A stretch of 64,000 nt of DNA from CAXRDE01 sp964229355 (GTDB lineage: Bacteria; Cyanobacteriota; Sericytochromatia; UBA7694), in NCBI GenBank assembly GCA_964229355.1, contig CAXRDE010000025.1, positions 124,001-188,000 on the forward strand. The letters are read 5' to 3'. Of this stretch, positions 52,042 through 61,188 are shown piece after piece (within the stretch, counting starts at the first letter, position 1; the number at the start of each line of letters is the position of its first letter). Below the pieces are notes generated by a model, which saw only the letters and a program-made list of their open reading frames with translations, searched no databases and had not been told where the DNA came from. The position numbers were made by a program, and so were the translations under genes.

Positions 52042-54870
52042 ATGCGTAAACTCATTCCGTTGCTTTTTTTTATTCCCTGTACGCTCGCCTATGCCGGGCC
52101 GCCGCCCGCCAGGGCTGTGAGTTGTTGCACGCCCCTTGAAAAAATACAAACCCACCTGAGTCTGTTTTTGCTCTACCTGAAACAAGGGCAAGATGCGCTG
52201 GCGCAACAGGCGCTTTTTGAGGCCCAGGTGTTGTTAAAGCTCCATGATCCTCAATTGCAGTTGCGAGAGCTCTGGGAGCAAGTGGCTTCTGGCCACGCTC
52301 GTCTCAAGCAGCTGCCCCAGGCCGAAGCCCTGTATGAGCGCTTGTATGCCCTGCAGCCCCGCTCAGCCTACCTGCTGCCGCTGGCCGAGCTGGCGCTGGC
52401 TCAGCAGCAACGGACCAAAGCCCAACAGTGGCTGCTGCGGGCAGATCCGTTGTATTCAGCCACGGATTTTCCGGCCCGTTTGCCCTATGCCCTCTGGTCT
52501 GCGGACCTGACGGAGCGGGCCACAGAGCGCTTTGCCTTTCTTTTTTCTGCGGCCGGAGAACCCTTGCGCCGGGGTGTCTCTGCCCTGGAGCTAGATACCT
52601 GGCGTTTGGCCTACGCCGCCTCGGATGAAAGCCAGGCACTCACACAATTGCAGGCCATTCAAAATCTCAATGCCGTCTCGCAACCCCTCCTGGCAGAGGT
52701 GTGGATGTCGTTAAATGCCTACGCCCAGGCCAGCGCCATTTATGGTCAGTTGGTGGCCCAGTTTCCAGAGCGTCTGGATTATGTGTTGGCCTGGGCCAAC
52801 AGTTTGGCTTTGGCCCAGGATCCTCAGGCGGAGCAAGTTTATAAAGACGCTTTTGAGCTGGCGCAGCAGCAAGAGCAAGTCTCTGATACCCAGTGGCGCA
52901 ACCTGATGTCAGGCTTAAAGACCTATTTCGCCTATGGGCAAGCAGAACAGGCTTTTTTACGGCTGCGTCAACCGCTGCCTGCGGATTGGCTGGAGGGAGC
53001 CTTTTTAGCAGAACTGTTGGGTCATGAAGCACGCATGCTGCAGCGTTACCAGGCTGTGCTTGCAGCCCTGCCCGCGACGGCGAAAGATGCTGAAGGGTTA
53101 CAGCAGCGCATCACGGCCGAATGGGCGTTATTTCTGGCGCAACGTCGTCAGGCACAAACCCCCGCTGCGTTTCATGAACTTCAGAACACCATGATACAGC
53201 GCCTGTGGCAATGGCGCGCTGAACCATGGTTCTCAACCCCTGAGGGCTTTCTCAGGATTACGCGCATGATGATGGCTTTAGAGGCACCGGATGTACAGCT
53301 GGTCTTGCAAAGGCAATGGCAGCAGCAAGGGAATCCTCCGGTATCCTGGACGCCGGAGCAGCAGCGGGATTATCGGCTATTGCAGGCAGAGAATCTGGTG
53401 ACGCAGGGAGAACGCCTGAGCGCAGCTTTGCATTATGAGGTGCTGTTCCGTGAATGGCGCTCAGCGCAAGGGACTGATTTACAAAAGCCCGGGTCAAGTC
53501 CCTGGTCTGAGGGCCAGCTATTGGCCCTGGCCCGAGGGCTCGGCACCGTGGACAAGCTTCAGGCTGCTGAGCTGCTGTGGCAGGCGTGTTTTGCGCAGCA
53601 TCGCAGTTCTCGTGACACCTGGCAATGGACCTTTGAGCGTTTGGAGGCGCAGGCCCAGGCTTATCCTCAGTGGCAGAGCCGCGCAGAGGTCAAGGCCCGT
53701 TTTGAGGCGCTGCCCGTGCCCGCCACACTTTCACCCGCTGCCCGGCTGGCCCGCGCCCAATTGGCGTTAACTCTACAAGCAGATGCGCTGGCCCGTCATG
53801 ATTTTACGCAGGTGCTGGCGCAGTGGCCAGGGGAGCGTCTGGCCCGTCAGGGGCTGGCCATGAGCTTAAAAGGCCAGCAACGCTATAGCCTGGCCCATAA
53901 GGCCTTTACCGAGCTACAGGCCTGGTATCCGCCCGTATCCCTTTCCTTTCGCGATGCGACCCTGCGTTTGGCTCAAATTGAACGGGCCTGGCAAGATCCC
54001 ACACGGGCTGTGCAACGGGCACGCACCCTCACTTCAGAGGCAGCCTCCGAAAGCCATCGCGATGCCCTGACCGCAGAAGCTGAACGCTTTATCAATGACG
54101 TGCAAGGCGAGCTGGGATGGCCATTGACGACAGATCTACGCTATCTGGGCACGGCCCGCTGGCAACAGCAAGATCTCTTTATTGGGGAGCGTTATGTGCC
54201 GCTGGGGATTTCGGAGCTGGCACAGCGTGTGACATTCCCCCTCCGACGTGAAGACCATCAGTCACCTTTGGCTTCCGCTCTGGGCCTTGATCTGTCCCAT
54301 TATCAGCCGTTGGGGGATTCGCCCTGGTTTTCTTTTTTGCGGGGACGCTTTTATGGCACTTCATCCTGGCGTCAGGAATTTGCCGAAGGGCCCTTGCACG
54401 CCTGGCTAACCCCCACCGTGGCTTATCAATGGGGGTTGCCCAACCCGCTCAGCATTGGCAGTAATCAACACGGCCGCGTACACACCAGCGCAGGTCTACA
54501 GCTCGATACCCGCCAGGCGCTGCTGGCTTCGGGGCAATGGGCCTTTGGACAGGCGGAGCTCTATCTGGGCAGCTTTTACAATTACGGCGGCGATGTGGGC
54601 TGGCGTTGGCGTGAAAGCTGGATGCCCACGCAGGGGATTTGGGGTGTGGACGTGGTCACAGGTCTTGACAATTACTTGGTGTTAGATGGAAATAATCAAA
54701 CCCAGGATTTGTTCCGCCAGCGCAATGGGTTCAGAATTGTGTATCAGGACCCACGCTTTGATTACCAGGGAGGCATCGATATCGACCCCATTTACGGGAC
54801 CCTCAGCGATTTGCATCTGGGCACCCAGCATCGCCTGGCTTATCGTTTTCATCCGGATTGGCAGGGGTGA
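52042..54870 (+). CDS. TPR-beta-barrel outer-membrane protein, ended early by an in-frame TGA
   Basis: 942 aa up to the TGA at 54868-54870. Signal peptide cleaved near AYA-GP (about 18). Residues about 35-690 are TPR-like helical repeats with many L-A-x-x-x-A patterns; from about 690 on the sequence turns beta-rich with aromatic-bounded strands (FLRGRFYGTSS, WAFGQAELYLGSFYNYGG, FRIVYQDPRFDY), i.e. an outer-membrane barrel. This TPR plus C-terminal barrel layout is that of BcsC, PgaA and PelB, which export polysaccharides. After the TGA the same frame continues for 67 codons to a second stop that overlaps the next gene, so the complete protein was probably about 1010 aa. Either a nonsense mutation, a sequence error or a natural early stop. 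Confidence 0.85.
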   Translation: MRKLIPLLFFIPCTLAYAGPPPARAVSCCTPLEKIQTHLSLFLLYLKQGQDALAQQALFEAQVLLKLHDPQLQLRELWEQVASGHARLKQLPQAEALYERLYALQPRSAYLLPLAELALAQQQRTKAQQWLLRADPLYSATDFPARLPYALWSADLTERATERFAFLFSAAGEPLRRGVSALELDTWRLAYAASDESQALTQLQAIQNLNAVSQPLLAEVWMSLNAYAQASAIYGQLVAQFPERLDYVLAWANSLALAQDPQAEQVYKDAFELAQQQEQVSDTQWRNLMSGLKTYFAYGQAEQAFLRLRQPLPADWLEGAFLAELLGHEARMLQRYQAVLAALPATAKDAEGLQQRITAEWALFLAQRRQAQTPAAFHELQNTMIQRLWQWRAEPWFSTPEGFLRITRMMMALEAPDVQLVLQRQWQQQGNPPVSWTPEQQRDYRLLQAENLVTQGERLSAALHYEVLFREWRSAQGTDLQKPGSSPWSEGQLLALARGLGTVDKLQAAELLWQACFAQHRSSRDTWQWTFERLEAQAQAYPQWQSRAEVKARFEALPVPATLSPAARLARAQLALTLQADALARHDFTQVLAQWPGERLARQGLAMSLKGQQRYSLAHKAFTELQAWYPPVSLSFRDATLRLAQIERAWQDPTRAVQRARTLTSEAASESHRDALTAEAERFINDVQGELGWPLTTDLRYLGTARWQQQDLFIGERYVPLGISELAQRVTFPLRREDHQSPLASALGLDLSHYQPLGDSPWFSFLRGRFYGTSSWRQEFAEGPLHAWLTPTVAYQWGLPNPLSIGSNQHGRVHTSAGLQLDTRQALLASGQWAFGQAELYLGSFYNYGGDVGWRWRESWMPTQGIWGVDVVTGLDNYLVLDGNNQTQDLFRQRNGFRIVYQDPRFDYQGGIDIDPIYGTLSDLHLGTQHRLAYRFHPDWQG

Positions 54871-55074
54871 GTCAGGGTTCAGTGGCACCGTTACGATCAG
54901 CCCCTGCAGGCTTTACAAAATCAGTGGCGCGCGGGATTGGGGGTTCGCTATGGGTGGCCCACGGCAGACGCTTTACCTTTGTCTTTTGAGCTGGGCCTGG
55001 ATTGGGTGCATTTCTATCAGAGTGGGCAAGGACCTACCCCTCAATTTTTGCTGCAGTGGGAGACGCGTCTATGA
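54871..55074 (+). other. In-frame barrel continuation after the TGA
   Basis: 67 codons in the same frame, with barrel-like strands (QWRAGLGVRYGWP, LPLSFELGLDWVHFYQ) and ending QFLLQWETRL, as expected for the last strands of an outer-membrane barrel. Its TGA (55072-55074) forms an ATGA overlap with the start at 55071. It has no ribosome site or start of its own. Confidence 0.8.
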
Positions 55075-56762
55075 AGTCCTCGGAGCGTGTTTTTTTGCTG
55101 GTGGCGGTTGTGGGTCTGGGGATTCATGGCCTGGCTCTGGGATTAGGCTCTTACCAGAAAACCTATGATGCCTATACCCATCTGTTTTTTGCTTCGCACT
55201 GGTTAAACAGCTGGTGGGAAGCCTTTGAACCCCGCTGGTACACCGGATTTTCGGTGTTTACTTACCCCCCTTTTGCCCACCAACTGGTGGCGCTGCCCGC
55301 CAAATGGCTGGGACTTGAGCCCGCATATTTGGGGGTGCAAATGCTTTGTCTGGGCGCTCTCGTAACCGGCATGTACCGCTACACACGCATCTGGTTTGAG
55401 CCAGCGGTGGCCCGCTTATCCGCTTTGTTGCTTCTGTTTTCACCCGCTTTGACCATGACGCTGCATCTTTTTGGTCAATACCCCAATCTGGTAAGTTTGG
55501 CCTTAACCCTGCATTTGCTCGCTTTTGTGGACATCTTTTTGCAGTCAGAACCCGCTGCGCACAAACGTTGGCAAGCCTTGCTTCTGGCGGAATGCTTGCT
55601 CATGGCCACAGCCTTTACCAGTCTATTTGCCAATTTTATGGGGGTTTTCTTTTTTGCTCTGCCGCTGTTAATCAAACACTGGCGTCGTGAAGTCTGGCAT
55701 CGCCTGTTGTTTTTGGTGACCCTGGGGGCAGGCACGCTGTTGGCCTGTCTGAGCCCTTTTTTCGCGTATATGCGCGAACACCCCCTCTCGCAGGTGCAAA
55801 TTCCCCACGGCAGCCGAGACAACGTGCTGGCCTGGGTGCCTTTGAATTACTTCACCTTTTATGGTCTGTATGGCGTGATGCTGCCCGTGCTGGGCCTGTG
55901 GTTATTCTATGCTTTTAAAACCCGGCAACACCGGGCCTTTGTGTTTCCCGTTTTGTTTTTATTGCTGTTAAGCACCGGTGGCGCCACACCCATCAATGCC
56001 TGGTTATTGGGGCCACTCTTTGACGTCTTAACCTTCGATCGCTTTGCTTTTTGGAACAGTCTTTTGGCCTTGCCCGTGGTGGCAGACTTGCTGTGGCGTA
56101 CCTACCACACCTTGTCACAGCAGCGGGGTAGACGCTTGCTGGCGGGGGCTGGAGCCACGCTACTGCTGGGCCTGTACTTAACAGGGTTTGTGGTGAACCT
56201 GACGGCTTTTCGCTGGCACGCTTTGCCCCCGGTGCTTGATCTGGCCCCCGTGCAGGCGGTTTTACAGCGGCCAGACTATGCGCAGCGCCGTTACTTAACC
56301 CTGGGTTTAGGGGGGCATAATGTCTCGGCCCTGAGTATGAAGCACCCGGCCGAAACCCTGGACGGCAACTACAATTTTGGTCGTCGCATACCCGAGCTGA
56401 ATCAGGCACCGATTGCGCTGCTGGATGACGCCAAATACTATGGCGAACCCGGCATTGATGCCCTGGCGAAAGTGTTGTTGGATCCGCGAAAATATGGCTT
56501 GAAAGTTGTGTTTTTACGGGATCAATATTACACCCCTTTGCTTGAAGCCAGTGGTTGGCATCTGGTAGAACACCTTTCGCAGGGCGTTGACGTGTGGGAA
56601 GCTGGCCTTGACATTGCGCCCCGTTCGCCCTATGCGGTATCGCCCTGGCATCGCCCCTGGGCCCAATGGATCTGGTCGGTCATGCCCCTGAGCAGTTTTG
56701 CAGCTTTTGGCGTACTCTGGTTCTGGTGGCGTTACCAGCATAAGCGGGGGGTGCTCTCTTGA
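55071..56762 (+). CDS. GT-C-like polytopic membrane protein (PTPS_related family layout)
   Basis: 563 aa from ATG 55071. About ten membrane helices with a first extracytoplasmic loop carrying D33 in YDAYTHLFFA and then RWYTGFSVFTYPPFAHQLVA, the pattern of the 6-pyruvoyl-tetrahydropterin-synthase-related (PF10131-type) GT-C proteins. A soluble C-terminal part (about 420-530) follows and a final helix. GT-C enzymes use lipid-linked sugars, so a role in glycan polymerisation or decoration is inferred. Overlaps the barrel gene (ATGA) and the next gene (TTGA), one operon. Confidence 0.75.
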   Translation: MKSSERVFLLVAVVGLGIHGLALGLGSYQKTYDAYTHLFFASHWLNSWWEAFEPRWYTGFSVFTYPPFAHQLVALPAKWLGLEPAYLGVQMLCLGALVTGMYRYTRIWFEPAVARLSALLLLFSPALTMTLHLFGQYPNLVSLALTLHLLAFVDIFLQSEPAAHKRWQALLLAECLLMATAFTSLFANFMGVFFFALPLLIKHWRREVWHRLLFLVTLGAGTLLACLSPFFAYMREHPLSQVQIPHGSRDNVLAWVPLNYFTFYGLYGVMLPVLGLWLFYAFKTRQHRAFVFPVLFLLLLSTGGATPINAWLLGPLFDVLTFDRFAFWNSLLALPVVADLLWRTYHTLSQQRGRRLLAGAGATLLLGLYLTGFVVNLTAFRWHALPPVLDLAPVQAVLQRPDYAQRRYLTLGLGGHNVSALSMKHPAETLDGNYNFGRRIPELNQAPIALLDDAKYYGEPGIDALAKVLLDPRKYGLKVVFLRDQYYTPLLEASGWHLVEHLSQGVDVWEAGLDIAPRSPYAVSPWHRPWAQWIWSVMPLSSFAAFGVLWFWWRYQHKRGVLS

Positions 56763-59700
56763 AAGCCCTTCGGCCTTTGGCCTGTCTTGTGGCACTGGGG
56801 TGGGCAATGAGTCATATTTCAATGGCCACGGCTCAGGAGTCTGCGCTGTCTTTACAGGCTCCCACCGAAGCCCGCGCCACTGCACCCGAAACCGTTGATG
56901 TCCAGGCGCGCTTTCGCTTCTTGCCCTGGGGAAATTATCACGTGGTGCAGTATCCTGCCACCGCTTCTCTGGCCCAGCTGCGTCAGGACTTACCGCATCT
57001 GCAGTCTCTGCTTCACCTGACCCATGTGCGTTTAAGCTTACCTGCCGGGCAACACCTGCCCACCTCTTTGCCACAGCTTCTGAACGCCCTTCATCAGGCG
57101 GGGTACCAGATAGAGCTCGCACTGGCATCCCCACTACCTGTGACTGAATTGACTCCTCTCTTGCAGCACCCTGCGCTGCGGGCGGTGTTGCTGCCTGTGC
57201 CCACGGTGTCGCAGCAGGAGGCCTTTCAGGCGCTTTCTGTGCATTTACAGCACAGGCCGCATCTCAAGCAAGGCCTTATTTTTCACCGTTTTGCCGATGT
57301 GGCCCGGCATCATCACTGGCTGAAACAGCAGGCGCGGCCCACTCCAGATTTTTATGCCTATCATTATCAGGGACCGCTTCATGCCCTCCATGCCCATGTG
57401 CGTCGGGGCAAGCATTATCTGCATAAACCCTGGCAGTTGGCCGCGGTTTCTACCGGCGATGCTTTTGTCCCCCATCACCAGGAACATGAGGTAGCCTGGT
57501 GGTATCGCTTTGTGTATTACTTCTCTAAAAAATACGCGCTCTTGCCAGCGGTGGCCCACTTTTACGCGCCAGACACAGGGAGAATTCCCGGGATTTTGCG
57601 TGAGCGAGGGCAGGCTGAACGGCGCACGCCCGCTTACTGGCTGACCCATGTCTACTTTCACTTAAACCGCATCGATATCGACGAAGTCAAGCTCACCCGA
57701 GCCCTCTATACACAGCCCGGTCACCGTCAGCTCTATCGACCACAACGGCGACATTTTTTAGACCTCTATTACAAATTAAATCCCGCAGAGGAACTCCCGG
57801 ATTTTATCACGCGGCGACGCAGTGCCCTGTTTTATGATTATGTGAAGCGAGAGGCCGAGGAGAGTCTTTTGACCTCTCATTTTGCTCGCTTGCAAAGTAC
57901 GCAAAATACAGATCCTGTGCGCCTGAGCTTTTTGAGCGCACTGGGTCGTTTTCATTTCTTACAACATTTGCGCTATGGTTCCACTTCACCCTTTGCGATT
58001 CAGGGCTTAGCGGCCCCACAGTTGGCCTCCGATTTTGCCAGCTATCGCAAAATTTCTTCAACAGAGGCACCCTGGCTAGAACGCATTCCCCCCACCTTGA
58101 AACGGGGAAAGACCACCGTGGCCCTTGAGACCCAACTGCTAAAGCCGCTCTGGAGCGCGTCTGATAACGATTACCGCCTGTGGATCACGTTGAAGACGCT
58201 GGGGGGAGCCTTGCCTCTTACGGGACTGGATTTACAGCCGTTGGCCCTGGTGGCGCAAGACAGCGGGCACGTGTTCATTCCTGAGCCCTTGTTCTTTCAG
58301 TTTTTCAAGCGTCTGCAAGCCCAGGAAACGCTTCAGGCGATTATTCCTTTCCCTCAGGAGCAAACCTTTTCTTTGCGTGCGGGCTTAGAGCCGGCCCGTA
58401 AAAAGTCACCCCGTCGTCTGGAGGCGCGGGTTTTGCCCGCGAGTGGGCACACCGTACAACTGGAGGTGCGCAATCCTTTTGTGGAGCGTCTTTTCTTACC
58501 GGGCCTGGCCATTATTGCAGAGCAGGGTGAACAGGTCTTTGTACTGGATACGGTGTTGCCTGAAGGACTTATGCCTTTTGAACAACGCCGTTACCCCTTA
58601 ACCCTGCCAGCGTCCTTTGAGACTGAAAAGGCCACTCGCTGGCACGTCAAAGCTGCTGCCTATCCGGTGATTCAAAAAAATATTAACCTGGACGACGCGT
58701 TTCGCAGTGATGTACTGGGCCTGAACGCTCAGGCCTTAACCAAATACGATGAAGTGCTGGAGCGCTTCGGCAAGCAATTATCGCCTCGCCAACGGCAGTC
58801 GGTGGCAGAACGACTCATCACCCTGAGCGTACAGTTCGCCGATCCGCAGACGGCAGATCGTTTTGCCCGTCTGCTTAGCTATCCAGTGAACAAGCCCCCG
58901 TTGCGCCTGGCCTGGGTGCGCGCTCAGCTCACGTATGCCAATCCTGCCTGGGGCGATTTACGAAAACAGCTCCAACTGGCCTTTGCCGAAAAAGCCTGGC
59001 AGCCCGGCTTGCGGGATTATGAATTGATGGCTTATGTGGAAAAGGAGTCAGGACATCTTGCGGAGGCCATACAGCGGTACAGTCAGTCGCTGACGCTGGC
59101 CCTGACCCAGCAAAACAACTCAGAAATTAACCGCTTATTTGCCGTGCTTACAGGCTTGTATGAAGCACAGGAGCGTTTTAAACCCGCCTTAAACCTGATG
59201 GTGCAATGGCAAAGGCATCCGGCGTATGGCGCACTTTCTCAGACCTTGCGGCGCACTCACGATAAGCGTTTGATGTATTTGGCCCAACGCTCCGGTGACA
59301 TAGGGGCTGCCCTGGGTTACGGCGAGCGCTATCTCAAGCAGGGCTCCGATCCCGAAGTGATGTTATCGCTGGCGGGCTTGTACCGTAATCAGGGGCAAAT
59401 AGACAGGGCGCAGTTCTGGTATGAGCGTTTGCTGAACTGCGGTGGGTGCCCCCAGGAGCTCGTGGCTTTAAAAGAGCTGGCCAGTCTTTACCAGCTGCGG
59501 CAGCCTCAACGCGCGGCGGCCTATTACACCCGCTATTTGGCCCAGGCCCAACTCTCTGTTCAGGAACGCCAGGCCCTTGAAGAAACCCTTTTGGAACTGT
59601 GGCTGCGCACCCAAAACTTCAGGGCTGCCCAGGAGCTGGTACAGCGTTTATTGCGGGAATGTCCCCGTTGTGCTGGCTTGTGGGACCGTCAGGGCACAAT

Positions 59701-60259
59701 TGCGCTGGCTCTGAAGCAGCCGGCGCGGGCCCTGGCAGCCTATGAACAGGCCCTGCGTTTGCAATTTACCCCGTCTCGTTTAGAGCAGGTGGCCTATTTG
59801 GCCTTTGAACAAGAGCGTTGGCAGATCGCCGCTGCGCGCTTTCAGCAATTACTGCCCACAAAGCCTGAGGCCAGCGTGCGTTTGAATCTGGCCACTGCAT
59901 ATCTGAAGTTAGGACAGACGGCGCAAGCCCAGCAGGTGTTGAAGCCTTTTTTGACGGCAAAAATGGAAGCCCAAAACGCGGAACAGATCCTGGCTCTGGC
60001 TCAACTGTATCAAAGGCTTCAGGCCACTCCAAAGGCCATTGATCTGCTGGAGAGCTTGTTAAGGCAGCAGCCCGGTAGCAATGCCTACGCTTACCGTTTA
60101 CTCGCGGCTTTGTACCAGAGCCAGGGGAAGACCGAACAGGCCACCTTCTGGCTGGAACAATTGGTGACACGTTTCCCTACGGAAAACACCCTGCCGCTGT
60201 TTAAACCCGAGGCTCCTCGGGCGGGACGGGTGGATCCTGCCGGGCGCTCTCGACGCTAA
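56759..60259 (+). CDS. Secreted protein with TIM-barrel-like N-terminus and long TPR array
   Basis: 1166 aa from TTG 56759 overlapping the upstream TGA; GGGGGG lies 5-7 nt before it. Signal peptide cleaved near ATA-QE (about 25). Residues about 35-330 alternate strands and helices as in glycoside-hydrolase-like TIM barrels (YHVVQYPATASLAQLRQDLP, LALASPLP, GLIFHRFADVARHH), but I see no confident catalytic pair. A beta-rich middle (about 440-620) and about 12 TPRs (about 640-1150) follow. The whole resembles the paired hydrolase and TPR components of exopolysaccharide machines; the exact match is unknown. 59 bp overlap the opposing flippase-like gene. Confidence 0.75.
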   Translation: MKALRPLACLVALGWAMSHISMATAQESALSLQAPTEARATAPETVDVQARFRFLPWGNYHVVQYPATASLAQLRQDLPHLQSLLHLTHVRLSLPAGQHLPTSLPQLLNALHQAGYQIELALASPLPVTELTPLLQHPALRAVLLPVPTVSQQEAFQALSVHLQHRPHLKQGLIFHRFADVARHHHWLKQQARPTPDFYAYHYQGPLHALHAHVRRGKHYLHKPWQLAAVSTGDAFVPHHQEHEVAWWYRFVYYFSKKYALLPAVAHFYAPDTGRIPGILRERGQAERRTPAYWLTHVYFHLNRIDIDEVKLTRALYTQPGHRQLYRPQRRHFLDLYYKLNPAEELPDFITRRRSALFYDYVKREAEESLLTSHFARLQSTQNTDPVRLSFLSALGRFHFLQHLRYGSTSPFAIQGLAAPQLASDFASYRKISSTEAPWLERIPPTLKRGKTTVALETQLLKPLWSASDNDYRLWITLKTLGGALPLTGLDLQPLALVAQDSGHVFIPEPLFFQFFKRLQAQETLQAIIPFPQEQTFSLRAGLEPARKKSPRRLEARVLPASGHTVQLEVRNPFVERLFLPGLAIIAEQGEQVFVLDTVLPEGLMPFEQRRYPLTLPASFETEKATRWHVKAAAYPVIQKNINLDDAFRSDVLGLNAQALTKYDEVLERFGKQLSPRQRQSVAERLITLSVQFADPQTADRFARLLSYPVNKPPLRLAWVRAQLTYANPAWGDLRKQLQLAFAEKAWQPGLRDYELMAYVEKESGHLAEAIQRYSQSLTLALTQQNNSEINRLFAVLTGLYEAQERFKPALNLMVQWQRHPAYGALSQTLRRTHDKRLMYLAQRSGDIGAALGYGERYLKQGSDPEVMLSLAGLYRNQGQIDRAQFWYERLLNCGGCPQELVALKELASLYQLRQPQRAAAYYTRYLAQAQLSVQERQALEETLLELWLRTQNFRAAQELVQRLLRECPRCAGLWDRQGTIALALKQPARALAAYEQALRLQFTPSRLEQVAYLAFEQERWQIAAARFQQLLPTKPEASVRLNLATAYLKLGQTAQAQQVLKPFLTAKMEAQNAEQILALAQLYQRLQATPKAIDLLESLLRQQPGSNAYAYRLLAALYQSQGKTEQATFWLEQLVTRFPTENTLPLFKPEAPRAGRVDPAGRSRR

Positions 60260-61169
60260 GCCTGATCAATTGGGGATTTCGCAGCGCCAGGCCGCCCCAC
60301 AAAACCCCCAAAAGCCCCAGTCCCAGCACCCGTCCTGCTCCCAATAAAAACACAATGACCGTGGCCTCAAGCCCCGCACTGTGCGCATACAACATGAGTG
60401 CTGACAGATCCACCGTACCCAGGCCAATGGGCAAGAGACTAAAAATGCCCGCAATGGCCACCACCGCATTCAAACCGATACCCATCAGAAGGGGTAAATG
60501 CTGGTGAATGCTGGCCAAAATACACCATTGAAAGAGCCCGTCCAGGCCCCAGGCGAACAGGGTAAGCCCCCCCATGGCCATCAGACTTCGGGGGGTAAGG
60601 GCATGCAGAGCTCTGAGCCAGGGGTGTTGCTTAAGAGGGGTGTGTTGCCAGACGACATACAATGCCACTCCGGTCAGGGCTCCCAGGCCCCCAAGACCTG
60701 CCAGCGCAAGCCGTGTTTCCGGAAAGGCATCGATCAGGTAAGCAAAGGACAATCCAGCAAGTACAGCCATATCCCCCAGGCGTTCAATGAGCAGGATCCA
60801 CAGGGCGGTTTTGCGATCGGTTTGTTGTCCCTGTGCCAGTAAAAAAACTTTGCTGAGTTCACCGGCCCGGCCCGGGGTGACCATGCCCAGAGAAATACTG
60901 ATCACCTGAATGCGAAAACAGGCCCTCACCCCGTGGCTTAAGCCAAAATCTCTGCCCAGGACCTGTAAGCGCCAGGCCTTCAGCAACAATCCCAGTAAAG
61001 CGGTGAGCAAAGCAGCGCCCAGCCAGAGGTACTGGGCCTGGGCCATCAGGTGTCTGAAGGTTTCTGCTTCAAAGTCTTGTTTGAGTAGGTAAAAAAGACC
61101 GGCCATCACGCCCAACAAGAGCAAAAATTGTGCACCTTTTAACAGGTAACGAAGAAAGGGCTTCCACAT
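60201..61169 (-). CDS. LPG_synthase_TM (UPF0104/AglD-like) membrane protein
   Basis: 322 aa with about eight helices. Family motifs: KAWRLQVLG, VTPGRAGELSKVFLL and ERLGDMAVL. Members are the transmembrane part of lysyl-phosphatidylglycerol synthases or stand-alone proteins next to glycan genes, where lipid flipping is suspected. No C-terminal synthetase domain. Convergent with the TPR-array gene and divergent (19 bp) from the GH5-like gene. Confidence 0.88.
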   Translation of the reverse strand: MWKPFLRYLLKGAQFLLLLGVMAGLFYLLKQDFEAETFRHLMAQAQYLWLGAALLTALLGLLLKAWRLQVLGRDFGLSHGVRACFRIQVISISLGMVTPGRAGELSKVFLLAQGQQTDRKTALWILLIERLGDMAVLAGLSFAYLIDAFPETRLALAGLGGLGALTGVALYVVWQHTPLKQHPWLRALHALTPRSLMAMGGLTLFAWGLDGLFQWCILASIHQHLPLLMGIGLNAVVAIAGIFSLLPIGLGTVDLSALMLYAHSAGLEATVIVFLLGAGRVLGLGLLGVLWGGLALRNPQLIRLSVESARQDPPVPPEEPRV

Positions 61170-61173
61170 ATTC

Positions 61174-61186
61174 TGCTATCATAGCA
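61174..61186. promoter_or_regulatory. Palindrome in the 19-bp divergent gap
   Basis: TGCTAT-C-ATAGCA, a perfect 6+6 bp dyad filling most of the gap between the flippase-like and GH5-like starts. A shared operator is possible; transcription of both genes would have to start very close to or inside it. Confidence 0.4.
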
Positions 61187-61188
61187 AA

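Noticed and set aside
52042..55074. TGA recoded as an amino acid
   Set aside because: TGA ends several clear genes here (recQ, macA-like, galE), and only one gene is interrupted.
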